Assembly (NCBI GenBank): GCA_017941355.1
Contig: JAGAWN010000036.1
Coordinates: forward strand, 1-35,850
Reading direction: 5' to 3'
Length of the DNA stretch: 35,850 bases
DNA from: Ruminiclostridium sp.
Lineage (GTDB): Bacteria > Bacillota > Clostridia > Oscillospirales > Ruminococcaceae
How positions within the stretch are numbered: the first letter of the stretch is position 1; every line of letters starts with the position of its first letter. The position numbers were made by a program, and so were the translations under genes. A model generated the notes under the pieces. The model had not been told where the DNA came from, did no database searches, and was given only the letters and a program-made list of their open reading frames with translations. Shown here piece by piece: positions 16,243-24,857 of this stretch.

Positions 16243-19200
16243 TTATTCAGCAGAGGGCTTGTAGTAGTCAACGAGTCTTACGAGATCGTCGTACTTCTGC
16301 TTGCTGTTCTCGATTGCGATGCCGAACAGCTTCTCGGCTCTCTCCGGGTTAGCGCGTGCAAGCGAGTTGTAACGAACTTCACGCATCATGAAGGTCTTGT
16401 AATCGCCTGTCGGTGCCTTGCTGTCAAGAGTGAACTTCTGCTCTGCGTCGGGATTGAATCTGAACAGATGCCAGTAACCAGCCTCAACCGCTTCCTTCTC
16501 TACCTGCTGAGCGATAGTAAGACCGCCCTTGATACCGTGGTTGATGCACGGTGCGTAGCAGATTATGAGCGAAGGTCCGTCATAAGCTTCTGCCTCGGCA
16601 AATGCCTTAATGCACTGGTTTCTGTCTGCGCCCATGGATACCTGAGCTACATATACATAGCCGTACTTCATTGCGATGCCTGCGAGGTCTTTCTTCTTTA
16701 CAGACTTACCTGCTGCCGCGAACTGTGCAACTGCACCGATATTGGTAGCCTTGGAAGCCTGTCCGCCGGTGTTGGAGTAAACCTCGGTATCGAATACCAG
16801 AACGTTTACGTTCTTGCCGCTTGCAAGTACGTGGTCAACGCCGCCGTAACCGATATCGTATGCCCAGCCGTCGCCGCCGAGGATCCAGTTGGACTTCTTC
16901 GACAGGTAGTTCTTGAGTCTGAGAACTTCCTTCTTTTCAGCGTTGTCGCAGTCGCACTTCTCAAGAGCGTTTACAAGCTCTGTTGTAGCGTCGAGGTTTG
17001 CGGGACCGTCGTTCACTGTCTCAAAGTACTTGTCGATGAATGCCTTGATCTCGGGCTTTGCTGTCTCGGCGAGAGTCTTCAGGTGAGCCTGTGCTCTGCC
17101 GCGCAGTGTGTCCTGAGCAAGGAACATACCAAGACCGAACTCTGCGTTGTCCTCGAAGAGGGAGTTGCCCCATGCGGGTCCTCTGCCCTGCTTGTTGGTG
17201 GTGTACGGAGTCGAAGGCTCGGAACCGCCCCAGATGGACGAGCAGCCTGTTGCGTTTGCTATATACATTCTGTCGCCGAAGAGCTGTGTCGCAAGCTTTG
17301 CATACGGTGTTTCGCCGCAGCCTGCGCAAGCGCCGGAGAATTCAAGCAGCGGCTGCTTGAACTGCGAACCCTTGAGTGTTGTGGGCTTGAACTTCTCGAA
17401 TACCTCGGGCTTGTCGGAAGTCCTGATAGCGTAGTCGAAGCACTTCTGCTGAGCTTCCTGAGTTTCGAGACCCTTCATAACGAGAGCCTTTGCACCCTTC
17501 TTGCCGGGGCATACATTTGCGCAGACACCACAGCCTGTGCAGTCCAGAACGGAGATAGCCATTGTGAACTTCTTGCCCGGAAGTCCGGTAGCATCGAGCA
17601 TCTTTGTTCCCTCGGGAGCCTTTGCAGCCTCGTCCTCGTTGAGGATTATCGGACGGATAACTGCGTGCGGGCAGACCATGGAGCACATATTGCACTGTAT
17701 GCAGTTCTCGGGGTTCCACTCGGGAACGTCAACCGCGATACCGCGCTTCTCGAATGCAGCCGTACCCTGCGGGAATGTACCGTCAGCGATGTCAACGAAT
17801 GTGGATACAGGTATTGTGTTGCCGCGCTGTGCGTTTACGGGAACCTGTACATTGTTTACAAAGTCGATGAGGAACTTGTTGTCACCCTCGAAGTGGTGCT
17901 TCGGAAGCTCACCCTCGGCATTTGCCCACGATGCGGGAACGTTTACCTTGATAACTTCGCCTGCGCCCTTGTCGATAGCGGCATAGTTCATGTTTACGAC
18001 ATCGTCGCCCTTCTTTGCAAAGGACTTGTATGCCATTTTCTTCATGTAATCTACAGCGTCAGCGGCAGGTATGATGTTTGCGATAGAGAAGAACGCGGAC
18101 TGGAGAACCGTGTTTGTTCTGTTGCCGAGACCTATCTCCTTCGCTACCTTGATAGCGTTGATGATGTAGAAGTTGATGTTGTTCTTTGCGATATAAGCCT
18201 TGACGGGAGCAGGAAGCTTTTCGTCAAGCTCGTCAACTGTCCACTGTGTATTCAGCAGGAACGAACCGCCGGGGTTAACGTCCTGAACCATATCGTACTT
18301 GTCGATGTACGACGGGTTATGACAGGCAACGAAGTCAGCCTTGTTCACAAAGTAGGTGGACTTGATCGGAGACTTACCGAAACGCAGATGCGAGATCGTT
18401 ACGCCGCCGGACTTCTTGGAGTCGTACTCAAAGTAAGCCTGAGCATACATATCGGTGTGGTCGCCGATGATCTTGATCGAGTTCTTGTTCGCACCAACCG
18501 TACCGTCGGAGCCGAGTCCCCAGAACTTGCAGCACGTTGTGCCTTCCGGAGTTGTGTTCGGATTCTCGGTTATCGGGAGCGAGAGGTTCGTAACGTCGTC
18601 CGTGATACCGATAGTGAAGCGCGGCTTCTCGGTGTTGTTGTAAACTGCGATGATCTGTGCCGGTGTGCAGTCCTTGGAGCCGAGTCCGTAACGTCCTGTG
18701 AATACCGGAACGTCCTGGAACTTGTTCTCCTGCTTGAGCGCTGCAACAACGTCAAGATACAGAGGCTCGCCTATTGAGCCGGGTTCCTTTGTTCTGTCGA
18801 GAACTGTGATCTTCTTTACAGTGGACGGGATAGCTGCCGCAAATGCAGAAGATACGAAAGGTCTGTACAGTCTTACCTTTACGAGACCTACCTTCTTGCC
18901 CTGCTTGAGCAGATAGTCGATAGTTTCCTCGATCGTGTCGTTTACGGAGCCCATTGCAACTATTACCTGCTCAGCGTCGGGAGCGCCGTAGTAGTTGAAC
19001 AGCTTGTAATCTGTACCGATCTCAGCGTTCACCTTGTCCATGTACTCTGTCACGATCTCGGGGATCTTGTCATAGTACGGGTTGGAAGCTTCTCTTGCCT
19101 GGAAGAAGATATCCGGGTTCTGTGCGGAACCGTGGAGTACAGGCTTCTCAGGGTTGAGCGCTCTGTCACGGAAAGCTGCGATAGCGTCCTTATCTACCAT

Positions 19201-19779
19201 CTTATCGAGTGTATCGTAGTCCCATACCTCGATCTTCTGGATCTCATGAGATGTTCTGAATCCGTCGAAGAAGTGCAGGAACGGTACTCTGCCCTTGATC
19301 GTGGAGAGGTGAGCTACAGCGCCGAGATCCATTACTTCCTGGGGGTTCGTGGAACAAAGCATTGCATAGCCCGTCTGACGACATGCGTAGATATCACTGT
19401 GGTCGCCGAAGATCGAGAGGGCATGAGATGCAAGAGCGCGCGCCGAAACGTGAATAACGTTCGGAAGCAGCTCACCTGCTATCTTATACATATTCGGGAT
19501 CATCAGAAGAAGTCCCTGTGATGCGGTGTAGGTAGTGGTCAGTGCGCCTGCCGAAAGAGAACCGTGAACTGCACCCGCAGCGCCGCCCTCAGACTGCATT
19601 TCTACGATCTGTACTTCCTGACCGAAAATGTTCTTTCTGCCTGCCGCAGCCCATGAATCCGTAACTTCCGCCATTACGGACGACGGGGTAATGGGGTAGA
19701 TCGCAGCTACTTCGGTGAACGCGTATGAAACGTGACCGGCAGCATTGTTACCGTCCATTGTAAGTTTTTGTCTTGCCAT
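16243..19779 (-). CDS. nifJ: Pyruvate:ferredoxin (flavodoxin) oxidoreductase
   Basis: Single-chain PFOR of 1178 residues, the usual length. It converts pyruvate and CoA to acetyl-CoA and CO2 and reduces ferredoxin, the central step of clostridial fermentation. Visible marks: N-terminal YPITPSSVMAEV (domain I); the CoA-associated domain; two ferredoxin clusters at ~695 (CIQCNMCSMVCPH) and ~750 (CTGCGVCANVCPG); and CAGCGETPY at ~820, which supplies ligands of the proximal cluster. The thiamine-diphosphate site is GDGWAYDIGYGG at ~976, followed by DTEVYSNTGGQ. All cysteines are intact. The start ATG has AAGGAGG 11 bases upstream and a strong promoter. The gene stands alone with its own terminator. 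Confidence 0.97.
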   Translation of the reverse strand: MARQKLTMDGNNAAGHVSYAFTEVAAIYPITPSSVMAEVTDSWAAAGRKNIFGQEVQIVEMQSEGGAAGAVHGSLSAGALTTTYTASQGLLLMIPNMYKIAGELLPNVIHVSARALASHALSIFGDHSDIYACRQTGYAMLCSTNPQEVMDLGAVAHLSTIKGRVPFLHFFDGFRTSHEIQKIEVWDYDTLDKMVDKDAIAAFRDRALNPEKPVLHGSAQNPDIFFQAREASNPYYDKIPEIVTEYMDKVNAEIGTDYKLFNYYGAPDAEQVIVAMGSVNDTIEETIDYLLKQGKKVGLVKVRLYRPFVSSAFAAAIPSTVKKITVLDRTKEPGSIGEPLYLDVVAALKQENKFQDVPVFTGRYGLGSKDCTPAQIIAVYNNTEKPRFTIGITDDVTNLSLPITENPNTTPEGTTCCKFWGLGSDGTVGANKNSIKIIGDHTDMYAQAYFEYDSKKSGGVTISHLRFGKSPIKSTYFVNKADFVACHNPSYIDKYDMVQDVNPGGSFLLNTQWTVDELDEKLPAPVKAYIAKNNINFYIINAIKVAKEIGLGNRTNTVLQSAFFSIANIIPAADAVDYMKKMAYKSFAKKGDDVVNMNYAAIDKGAGEVIKVNVPASWANAEGELPKHHFEGDNKFLIDFVNNVQVPVNAQRGNTIPVSTFVDIADGTFPQGTAAFEKRGIAVDVPEWNPENCIQCNMCSMVCPHAVIRPIILNEDEAAKAPEGTKMLDATGLPGKKFTMAISVLDCTGCGVCANVCPGKKGAKALVMKGLETQEAQQKCFDYAIRTSDKPEVFEKFKPTTLKGSQFKQPLLEFSGACAGCGETPYAKLATQLFGDRMYIANATGCSSIWGGSEPSTPYTTNKQGRGPAWGNSLFEDNAEFGLGMFLAQDTLRGRAQAHLKTLAETAKPEIKAFIDKYFETVNDGPANLDATTELVNALEKCDCDNAEKKEVLRLKNYLSKKSNWILGGDGWAYDIGYGGVDHVLASGKNVNVLVFDTEVYSNTGGQASKATNIGAVAQFAAAGKSVKKKDLAGIAMKYGYVYVAQVSMGADRNQCIKAFAEAEAYDGPSLIICYAPCINHGIKGGLTIAQQVEKEAVEAGYWHLFRFNPDAEQKFTLDSKAPTGDYKTFMMREVRYNSLARANPERAEKLFGIAIENSKQKYDDLVRLVDYYKPSAE

Positions 19780-19871
19780 TGGAAAACAACCTCCTTAATT
19801 TTAAGCGACCCGTGCTTTACACAAAGGTTTCCGCCCTGCATATCCCTCATGTTGTGGTATGCACTATATTA

Positions 19872-19900
19872 ATAATACCACATTTTTACCAATTTGTAAA
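19872..19900 (-). promoter_or_regulatory. Promoter of nifJ
   Basis: Minus-strand TTTACA (19900-19895) and TATTAT (19877-19872) with a 17-base spacer, giving a leader of about 85 bases. Confidence 0.65.
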
Positions 19901-19949
19901 CAGGTAATTTCAAAAATTTCTCATTTTTTTCAAAAAAAGTTACAGACCA

Positions 19950-19978
19950 TTGACACTTTGCGCTTTTAGGTGTATAAT
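19950..19978 (+). promoter_or_regulatory. Promoter of tRNA-Pro
   Basis: Full consensus TTGACA-N17-TATAAT, ending 17 bases before the tRNA 5' end. Confidence 0.88.
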
Positions 19979-19995
19979 AAGTTATATTCATATTC

Positions 19996-20071
19996 CGGGG
20001 CGTGGCGCAGTTGGTAGCGCGCGAAGTTTGGGACTTCGATGCCGCAGGTTCGAATCCTGTCGCTCCGACCA
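19996..20071 (+). tRNA. tRNA-Pro(UGG)
   Basis: 76 bases including an encoded CCA. The acceptor stem CGGGGCG / CGCTCCG pairs fully with one G-U. The D-stem GGCGC, anticodon stem CGAAG / CTTCG and loop TTTGGGA give anticodon TGG, and TTCGAAT is the T-loop. UGG reads proline codons. Confidence 0.96.
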
Positions 20072-20372
20072 CGGGCATTCGCCCGTTTTGCCGTCTCTTA
20101 CTTTTCAGTAACGGGCAGCTTTTTCTGCCCCGCTGTTCAGAGAAACATCTAAAGCGTTCGGGAGAGACAGCAGCGTGACGCTGCACCCAGTCCGTATGGC
20201 AGTTATCTGCTATGCGGTATTTTTCTGCCTCGCAGCCCGGAGTTTTCAAAGATCTAAAGCGTTCGGCAGAGACACGGGCATTCGCCCGTTTTGCCGCCTC
20301 TTACTTTTCAGTAACGGGCAGCTTTTTCTGCCCCGCTGTTCAGAGAAACGTCTAAAGCGTTCGGGAGAGACA
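20071..20372 (+). repeat. Two 99-base direct repeats immediately after tRNA-Pro
   Basis: 20071-20169 and 20274-20372 are the same 99 bases apart from two substitutions. Each starts with the hairpin ACGGGC-ATTC-GCCCGT-TTT, which for the first copy starts in the last base of the tRNA CCA and could act as its terminator. Each ends with TCTAAAGCGTTCGGGAGAGA. A third partial copy of that end (TCTAAAGCGTTCGGCAGAGA) lies at 20253-20272. Between the copies is GCAGCG-TGA-CGCTGCACCCA, which resembles a hairpin module at 32349. The 20072-20973 stretch has no supportable gene. Confidence 0.85.
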
Positions 20373-20437
20373 TCTAAACCGAACGGTTTAGATATTATGC
20401 TCACAAAAGGCTCTATAAAGCCATTTGTGAGCAATTT
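20372..20437 (+). terminator. Palindrome and terminator-like hairpin
   Basis: 20372-20393 is a palindrome with arms ATCTAAACC / GGTTTAGAT around GAAC. Next, 20399-20432 forms GCTCACAAA / TTTGTGAGC with an inner AGGCT / AGCC pair, followed by AATTTTTA. It could terminate transcription from the tRNA side. Confidence 0.55.
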
Positions 20438-20695
20438 TTATGTGGATTCAAAAATCCCGGTTCCATAGATATTTTTTGACTCCAAAACGACCAACGGGAC
20501 TTGACCCCCCTTTGGTATAAAACTTTCAAACTGAAATTCGTGATAATTTAACAAATTTATAGAAAATGCCCGCTGATCTCGGAACAAGTCCGAACAAAAG
20601 TAATGTGGGCATTTTTCTGTAATGTTCACAAAGTTTTCTGATAAAGTTTGTAGAAAACAATGAAAACTATCCGAGAAGTGTCGTTAGTATATTAA
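20438..20695. other. Gene-free AT-rich stretch
   Basis: Nothing recognisable as a gene. A long-loop hairpin is present (GAAAATGCCC at 20563-20572 with GGGCATTTTTC at 20607-20617). The short minus-strand frame here has no recognisable family and no clear ribosome binding site. Confidence 0.4.
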
Positions 20696-20982
20696 TAACG
20701 GCTGCGAGGAAGAAAACTTCGTGGAGCGGATAACTGCCCCACGAAATCGCAGCCCGCCGTGCGGGCTTAATGAACAATGCTTTTCATAAGAAGTAAATAA
20801 CGGCTACGAGGAAGAAAACCCGTTTCTTTCTGAAAAAGTAAGAGACGGAGTCGCAGCCCGCCGTGCGGGCTTAATGGAAATGCTTTTCATAAGAAGTAAA
20901 TAACGGCTACGAGGAAGAAAACCCGTTTCTTTCTGAAAAAGTAAGAGACGGAATCGCAGCCCGCCGTGCGGGCTTAATGGTT
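20696..20982. repeat. Three tandem ~103-base hairpin units running into the glycosidase 3' end
   Basis: Units start at 20696, 20798 and 20901. Units 2 and 3 are nearly identical over the shared 82 bases. Each unit has the frame TAACGGCT(A/G)CGAGGAAGAAA near its start, a variable hairpin centre, TCGCAGCC and the hairpin AGCCCGC-CGT-GCGGGCT, then TTAATG. Unit 1 has a different centre (TTCGTGG / CCACGAA). Units 2 and 3 have TGAAAAAGTAAGAGACGG, a variant of the dispersed core. Unit 3 ends inside the last codons of the downstream minus-strand gene and includes its stop codon. Confidence 0.85.
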
Positions 20983-23706
20983 GGTTTTCTTCAGCTTTAA
21001 GAGTGCGACAGCGATTACCGCAACTGCCGCTGCGCCTATACCTATCGCTATCGGTATCAGCGGACTTGAACTGTCTTTCCCGCTGTCATTTTCGTTTTGA
21101 GATACCGACGGTTCGGGATCGGTTTCCGGCGCTTGGCTTTCATCGGTGACGATCTCATTCTGTACAGGTGTATCTTTTATTATGGGTTCAGTCTCCTCCG
21201 TCCCGGACGCAAGCAGCTTTTCTGCCTGCGTGCTGTCAAGGATCACCTCTGCCGCGTCGAGTATCAGAGTACCCTCGCTGACCGTAACAGTGAGCGTGTG
21301 ATGACCGCTTTCAAGCCCGTAAACTGCATAGAAAGCCTGCCTGTTGGAAGTTTTGGTGACTGCAAATGCGCCGTCCTTTGCTTTGCCGTCAAGTTCCGTG
21401 TCAATGACCGCGTTTCCGCTTTCTGCACCTATCAGAAGAATACCTGTGCCGTCAAATTCAATATTCACGGAAGCACCTGTATTTCCGGTCGATATAGTTC
21501 GTTTGTAGTTCTTGAAGCTGTCCATGGTGCTGTGCGACCAGTCGCCGGTATAAGCTATCCCGTCGTCGGTATCGTCAAGACGGGTAACGTAGGCTTCGGC
21601 ATTCCCGGCAGGTTCGACTCTGACGTTATCGAAACAGTTGTTGTAATAGCTGCTGTACAGCGCGGCGCGACCCGCGGGCTGCATTACATATCCCTCGGTA
21701 TTCTCGTCAGCTTCCGTGACAAGTTCACCGTTCACATAGCCGCGTATGGTATTGTTCACGGCTTCTATTTTTATGCTGTTCCAGCCGTCTTTCAGCACGG
21801 CATTTCCCGTTGCAACAGGCTTTGCGCCTATCCGCAGCCGCCATTCTCCGGCTTCATTCAGCTGTAATCTCCAGCCGCTCGCGCCGCTGTCAGCAAGGTT
21901 ATACCGCAGTCCTACCGCTGTGCTGTTCTTGTCAGGCTCCCCGCTGTCCGCAAACTTCACGTCCGCGCTCACGGAGTAGTTGAACCAACGGTCATCACCG
22001 AAATTAGTAACGGGTGAGGGAGTGCTGCCCCATTCCTCGGCATGGGTAGCTTCGGTTATCTTCTGCATCAGAACCTTGTTTCCGTCATCGTCTGTCACCA
22101 CCTCGAAAGCTCCGCCCTCGTCCGTAGTATAGCGGGGAGCCCCTCCCCGTGCGGCAAGGTACTCATCGCTGTACTCAAAATCGTCGGTATAAGGCAGTTC
22201 AAGCAGGCTGCTCTCATATTCCCTGAACTCGCCGCGTTCGGTATCAAGCGTTGTCAGCGTTATCATCGAATAGGGCTGAACTGTGACTTTAAAACTGCCG
22301 TTTGCGGGAGTTATCGTTTCGCGCAGTCTGAAATAATTCTCGTTCCATGCGCCGCCGGAGGGTCCTCTCGTTTCCCATACATTCACGGGAACTGCGGCTT
22401 TCTCCGTTCCGGTCACATTAAATGTGTATGTTATGGGACTGTCGGTAGTGTTTGTGATGACCGTGCTGTAGTCTCCGGTTTTCGGGTCGGCGCAGGTCAT
22501 ATAGCTGTATGTGGAATCCACCACTGCGTGACCGTCCCCGCCTGCTTTTCCGTCTGCCGCGCAAGCGCTGTCAACGAACGCCCAGCCGGGTCTTATAAAG
22601 CGTGAAAAGTGCAGCGCCATATAGAAACCGCTGTCGAGCAGGTAATACCCGCTCCAGGGTTCGTCCGCAAGGATAAGCTGTTTCTGCGAGTATGTCGCGC
22701 CGCTGTAATATGAAGCTACAGCCGGCTGAAATTCGTAAAGCGTCATACCGCCGCCGGGATACATTGTGATGATGCGGTTCGCAATATCGAGCAGACCGTT
22801 TATGTCGCCCATTCCGGAGCCGTTACCGTCATATCGGTATGTTCCCTGCGCGTAGCTCATAGGCGAGCTTGCTTCGGAGAACCAGACTTCCTTTCCGTAT
22901 TCCTGCTGCAATTTCCTTGTATTCTCGTCAGACCACGATGTGTAGTGGCTTCCCACAACATCTACCGCGTCCCGCAGCTGTTCATTTTCGAGCATAGCCT
23001 TTGATATGCCCCATGTGCAGACCGCCTCGCCGTCAACTATCTTTATTTTCGAGAAGTCGTAGGGCATACCGCTGTCACTTTTGAGATGCTCGGAAAGATA
23101 TATCGTCCAGTCGGGGTCATTTGCGCGCTCGTTTCGTGTAGCACTCACATAGTCGAACTGCAAGCCGTAAGTCTCGTAAGCCGAGATCAGGGTCTCGCGG
23201 TACCATTTGTAACGTGCGGCATAAACGTCCTCCGAATCCGTCACCCAGCGCGGCTCGCTCCACCAGAGCATATCGAGCGTGATGTCCGGGTCGAGCATCT
23301 TCGCGTCGGCTGCAAGCTGAAAACCCGCGCCGCGTGTCACATCGGCTTTCTCGTCTGCGGAACGCATAGTCGCAGGCTCCGTGCCGGAGGAGGAGTTTAT
23401 GTCCGCTCCCATTTCCACCTTTATGTGCGAGATGTTCAGTCCGTCTTCCCCGAAAAGGTAATTCAGTATCTCGTCGTATCTTTCCGGCTGCTCATACTTG
23501 TAATCGAGCAGCAGCCGTGAAGAATTGTTCGCGCTTATCAGCCCGAAGCCCTTGTACAGTGTGTTTTCCGCAAGTGACGCGGTGGTCATGTCGATATTTA
23601 CCGTCATATTCTTTTCCTCCGCCGAGGCAGTGACCGGCATTGCAAGTGATGATAATGCCAGCGCCGATGCCGCCAGAAACGATGCTGCTTTTCCGAGCGA
23701 TCCCAT
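20974..23706 (-). CDS. GH59-like (galactocerebrosidase-type) secreted glycosidase, membrane-anchored
   Basis: A 910-residue exported enzyme. Signal peptide at 1-29 (cleavage after VTASA). Residues ~45-500 resemble GH59 galactocerebrosidase/galactanase: GFGLISANNSSRLLLDY, HIKVEMGADINSSSGTEP and DMLWWSEPRWV. The likely acid/base is E193 in ATRNERAND and the nucleophile E278 in VWFSEASS. After the barrel come a beta-sandwich, a LamG-like lectin domain (~510-700), a galactose-binding-like module (~710-830), an acidic linker, and a C-terminal membrane helix ending LLKLKKTNH (~880-910). Substrate is inferred as beta-galactosides (galactan or galactosyl-lipid). The start ATG at 23706 has GAAAGGA 6 bases upstream; a GTG at 23763 has no ribosome binding site. 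An AraC regulator lies directly upstream. Confidence 0.82.
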   Translation of the reverse strand: MGSLGKAASFLAASALALSSLAMPVTASAEEKNMTVNIDMTTASLAENTLYKGFGLISANNSSRLLLDYKYEQPERYDEILNYLFGEDGLNISHIKVEMGADINSSSGTEPATMRSADEKADVTRGAGFQLAADAKMLDPDITLDMLWWSEPRWVTDSEDVYAARYKWYRETLISAYETYGLQFDYVSATRNERANDPDWTIYLSEHLKSDSGMPYDFSKIKIVDGEAVCTWGISKAMLENEQLRDAVDVVGSHYTSWSDENTRKLQQEYGKEVWFSEASSPMSYAQGTYRYDGNGSGMGDINGLLDIANRIITMYPGGGMTLYEFQPAVASYYSGATYSQKQLILADEPWSGYYLLDSGFYMALHFSRFIRPGWAFVDSACAADGKAGGDGHAVVDSTYSYMTCADPKTGDYSTVITNTTDSPITYTFNVTGTEKAAVPVNVWETRGPSGGAWNENYFRLRETITPANGSFKVTVQPYSMITLTTLDTERGEFREYESSLLELPYTDDFEYSDEYLAARGGAPRYTTDEGGAFEVVTDDDGNKVLMQKITEATHAEEWGSTPSPVTNFGDDRWFNYSVSADVKFADSGEPDKNSTAVGLRYNLADSGASGWRLQLNEAGEWRLRIGAKPVATGNAVLKDGWNSIKIEAVNNTIRGYVNGELVTEADENTEGYVMQPAGRAALYSSYYNNCFDNVRVEPAGNAEAYVTRLDDTDDGIAYTGDWSHSTMDSFKNYKRTISTGNTGASVNIEFDGTGILLIGAESGNAVIDTELDGKAKDGAFAVTKTSNRQAFYAVYGLESGHHTLTVTVSEGTLILDAAEVILDSTQAEKLLASGTEETEPIIKDTPVQNEIVTDESQAPETDPEPSVSQNENDSGKDSSSPLIPIAIGIGAAAVAVIAVALLKLKKTNH

Positions 23707-23734
23707 ATAATATCCTTTCGCATAAGACCGTTGT

Positions 23735-23834
23735 TTTAGCGCAGAGTGCGCTCTGCCTTTCACCTACATTTTACTCTGTTTAACGGCATAGGTCAAGGAT
23801 AAATATTTAGCGCAGTATGAATATTTTAGCGCGA
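23735..23834 (-). promoter_or_regulatory. Repeated operator candidate for the AraC-type regulator
   Basis: The 10-mer TTTAGCGCAG occurs at 23735-23744 and 23806-23815, and the variant TTTAGCGCGA at 23825-23834. The last two are direct repeats 19 bases apart, just upstream of the -35 box of the glycosidase promoter, where AraC-type activators bind. The first sits in the leader. The third overlaps the stop codon of the regulator gene. Confidence 0.55.
23768..23796 (-). promoter_or_regulatory. Promoter of the GH59-like gene
   Basis: Minus-strand TTGACC (23796-23791) and TAAAAT (23773-23768) with a 17-base spacer, about 60 bases before the ATG. Confidence 0.72.
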
Positions 23835-24626
23835 AGCCTTCCTGTATTCCGAGGGGGAGAATCCCTCATATTTCCGGAATACAGATGTGAAATAGCTTCT
23901 GTCGGTGAACCCCACAGCTCCTGCTACCTCCGAAACAGGCAGATCGGTGTCTCTGAGCAGGGTCTTTGCTTCCGCAATACGCTTCTTTGTCAGAAATTCT
24001 ATAGGCGTCATGCCTGTATCACGCTTGAATATACGGCAGAAATGCTGTTCGGAAAGTCCTGCTGCCGCGGCTATCTCCGAAAGCGAAAGATCGTGGGGGA
24101 ATCCGTTTTCCATAAAGGAAGTCGCCCTTACGATGTGATCGTTCACGGTTTCCTGTCTGCTGTGCATAAGTCTGTTTGCCGTGAGGATATATGAATACAG
24201 CAGTTCCGAGCATTTTTCGGCTTTGCTGTATTCTCCCGCCAGCATAAACATCGCGGAAAATATAGATGAAAGCTCGTCGGTGTTCACAGGCTTTGAGCTT
24301 TCTATTCCCTCAAACCCTATCTTCCGCATTATCTGCGAAAGTGAATCGCCTCTGAACACCACCCACGAAGTCTGCCAGTTCCCGTTTTCCGGGTAGTATT
24401 CATGCGGAACGGCAGGCGGGATAAATGTGCATACGCCCACTGTCTGCGGATATATCTTGCCGTCTGCGATGAGTACGCCGCTGCCGCCTGTAGTAAACAT
24501 TATCTGATGAGATGTAAGCCCCTCGGTGCGTATAATATGATACTCCGGGTCGGTGGTGCCTATACCGGTCAGGTAGAACGGCAGATTGATTTCCGTACCG
24601 AGTACGGGATAAACAGAACGGGTCAT
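23826..24626 (-). CDS. AraC-family transcriptional regulator
   Basis: A 266-residue regulator. The N-terminal half is a cupin-like sugar-binding domain (MFTTGGSGVLIADGKIY, then FIPPAVPHEYYP). The C-terminal ~100 residues hold two helix-turn-helix motifs: LSLSEIAAAAGLSEQHFCRI and PVSEVAGAVGFTDRSYFTSV, followed by the family end FSPSEYRK. It lies 119 bases upstream of the GH59-like gene on the same strand, and repeated TTTAGCGC sites stand before that gene's promoter, so local activation of the glycosidase is likely. The start ATG at 24626 has GGAGG 7 bases upstream; an earlier in-frame ATG at 24809 would add a hydrophobic, poorly conserved extension and lies before the promoter. Confidence 0.92.
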   Translation of the reverse strand: MTRSVYPVLGTEINLPFYLTGIGTTDPEYHIIRTEGLTSHQIMFTTGGSGVLIADGKIYPQTVGVCTFIPPAVPHEYYPENGNWQTSWVVFRGDSLSQIMRKIGFEGIESSKPVNTDELSSIFSAMFMLAGEYSKAEKCSELLYSYILTANRLMHSRQETVNDHIVRATSFMENGFPHDLSLSEIAAAAGLSEQHFCRIFKRDTGMTPIEFLTKKRIAEAKTLLRDTDLPVSEVAGAVGFTDRSYFTSVFRKYEGFSPSEYRKASR

Positions 24627-24726
24627 AACGGTACCTCCGCCATTTTTCGGCATTTGACAAAACCCGCAGCAGTAAAAGACTGCGAATGATTGCTGCAAAA
24701 AGATATGCATAAAAACATTCATTATT

Positions 24727-24755
24727 ATGATATAACGGATCCGATGAAATGTCAA
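24727..24755 (-). promoter_or_regulatory. Promoter of the AraC-family gene
   Basis: Minus-strand TTGACA (24755-24750) and TATCAT (24732-24727) with a 17-base spacer. It falls inside the longer open frame, which supports the downstream start at 24626. Confidence 0.72.
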
Positions 24756-24857
24756 GGAGAAATATCGGAAAGCGGATAAGGCGTTCTGATGGATCTTGTC
24801 GTTTTGCATCAGATCGACGAAATGATGTCAATTTTTATTAGTGCATCTAAGCCAAAA

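Noticed and set aside
16468-18777. 769-residue plus-strand frame antisense to PFOR
   Set aside because: Shadow of nifJ codon bias; Cys- and Val-rich with no domain, and nifJ is unambiguous.
19869-20249. 126-residue minus-strand frame containing GATGFEPAASKSQTS
   Set aside because: This is the well-known false protein made by reading a tRNA gene antisense; it covers tRNA-Pro and the adjoining repeat.
20696-20982. CRISPR-like array from the tandem repeats
   Set aside because: Units are ~103 bases with internal hairpins and near-identical content, without short repeats separated by unique spacers; no cas genes.
24627-24809. Longer AraC protein starting at 24809
   Set aside because: The extension spans the TTGACA-N17-TATCAT promoter and lacks a ribosome binding site, while 24626 has GGAGG at 7 bases.
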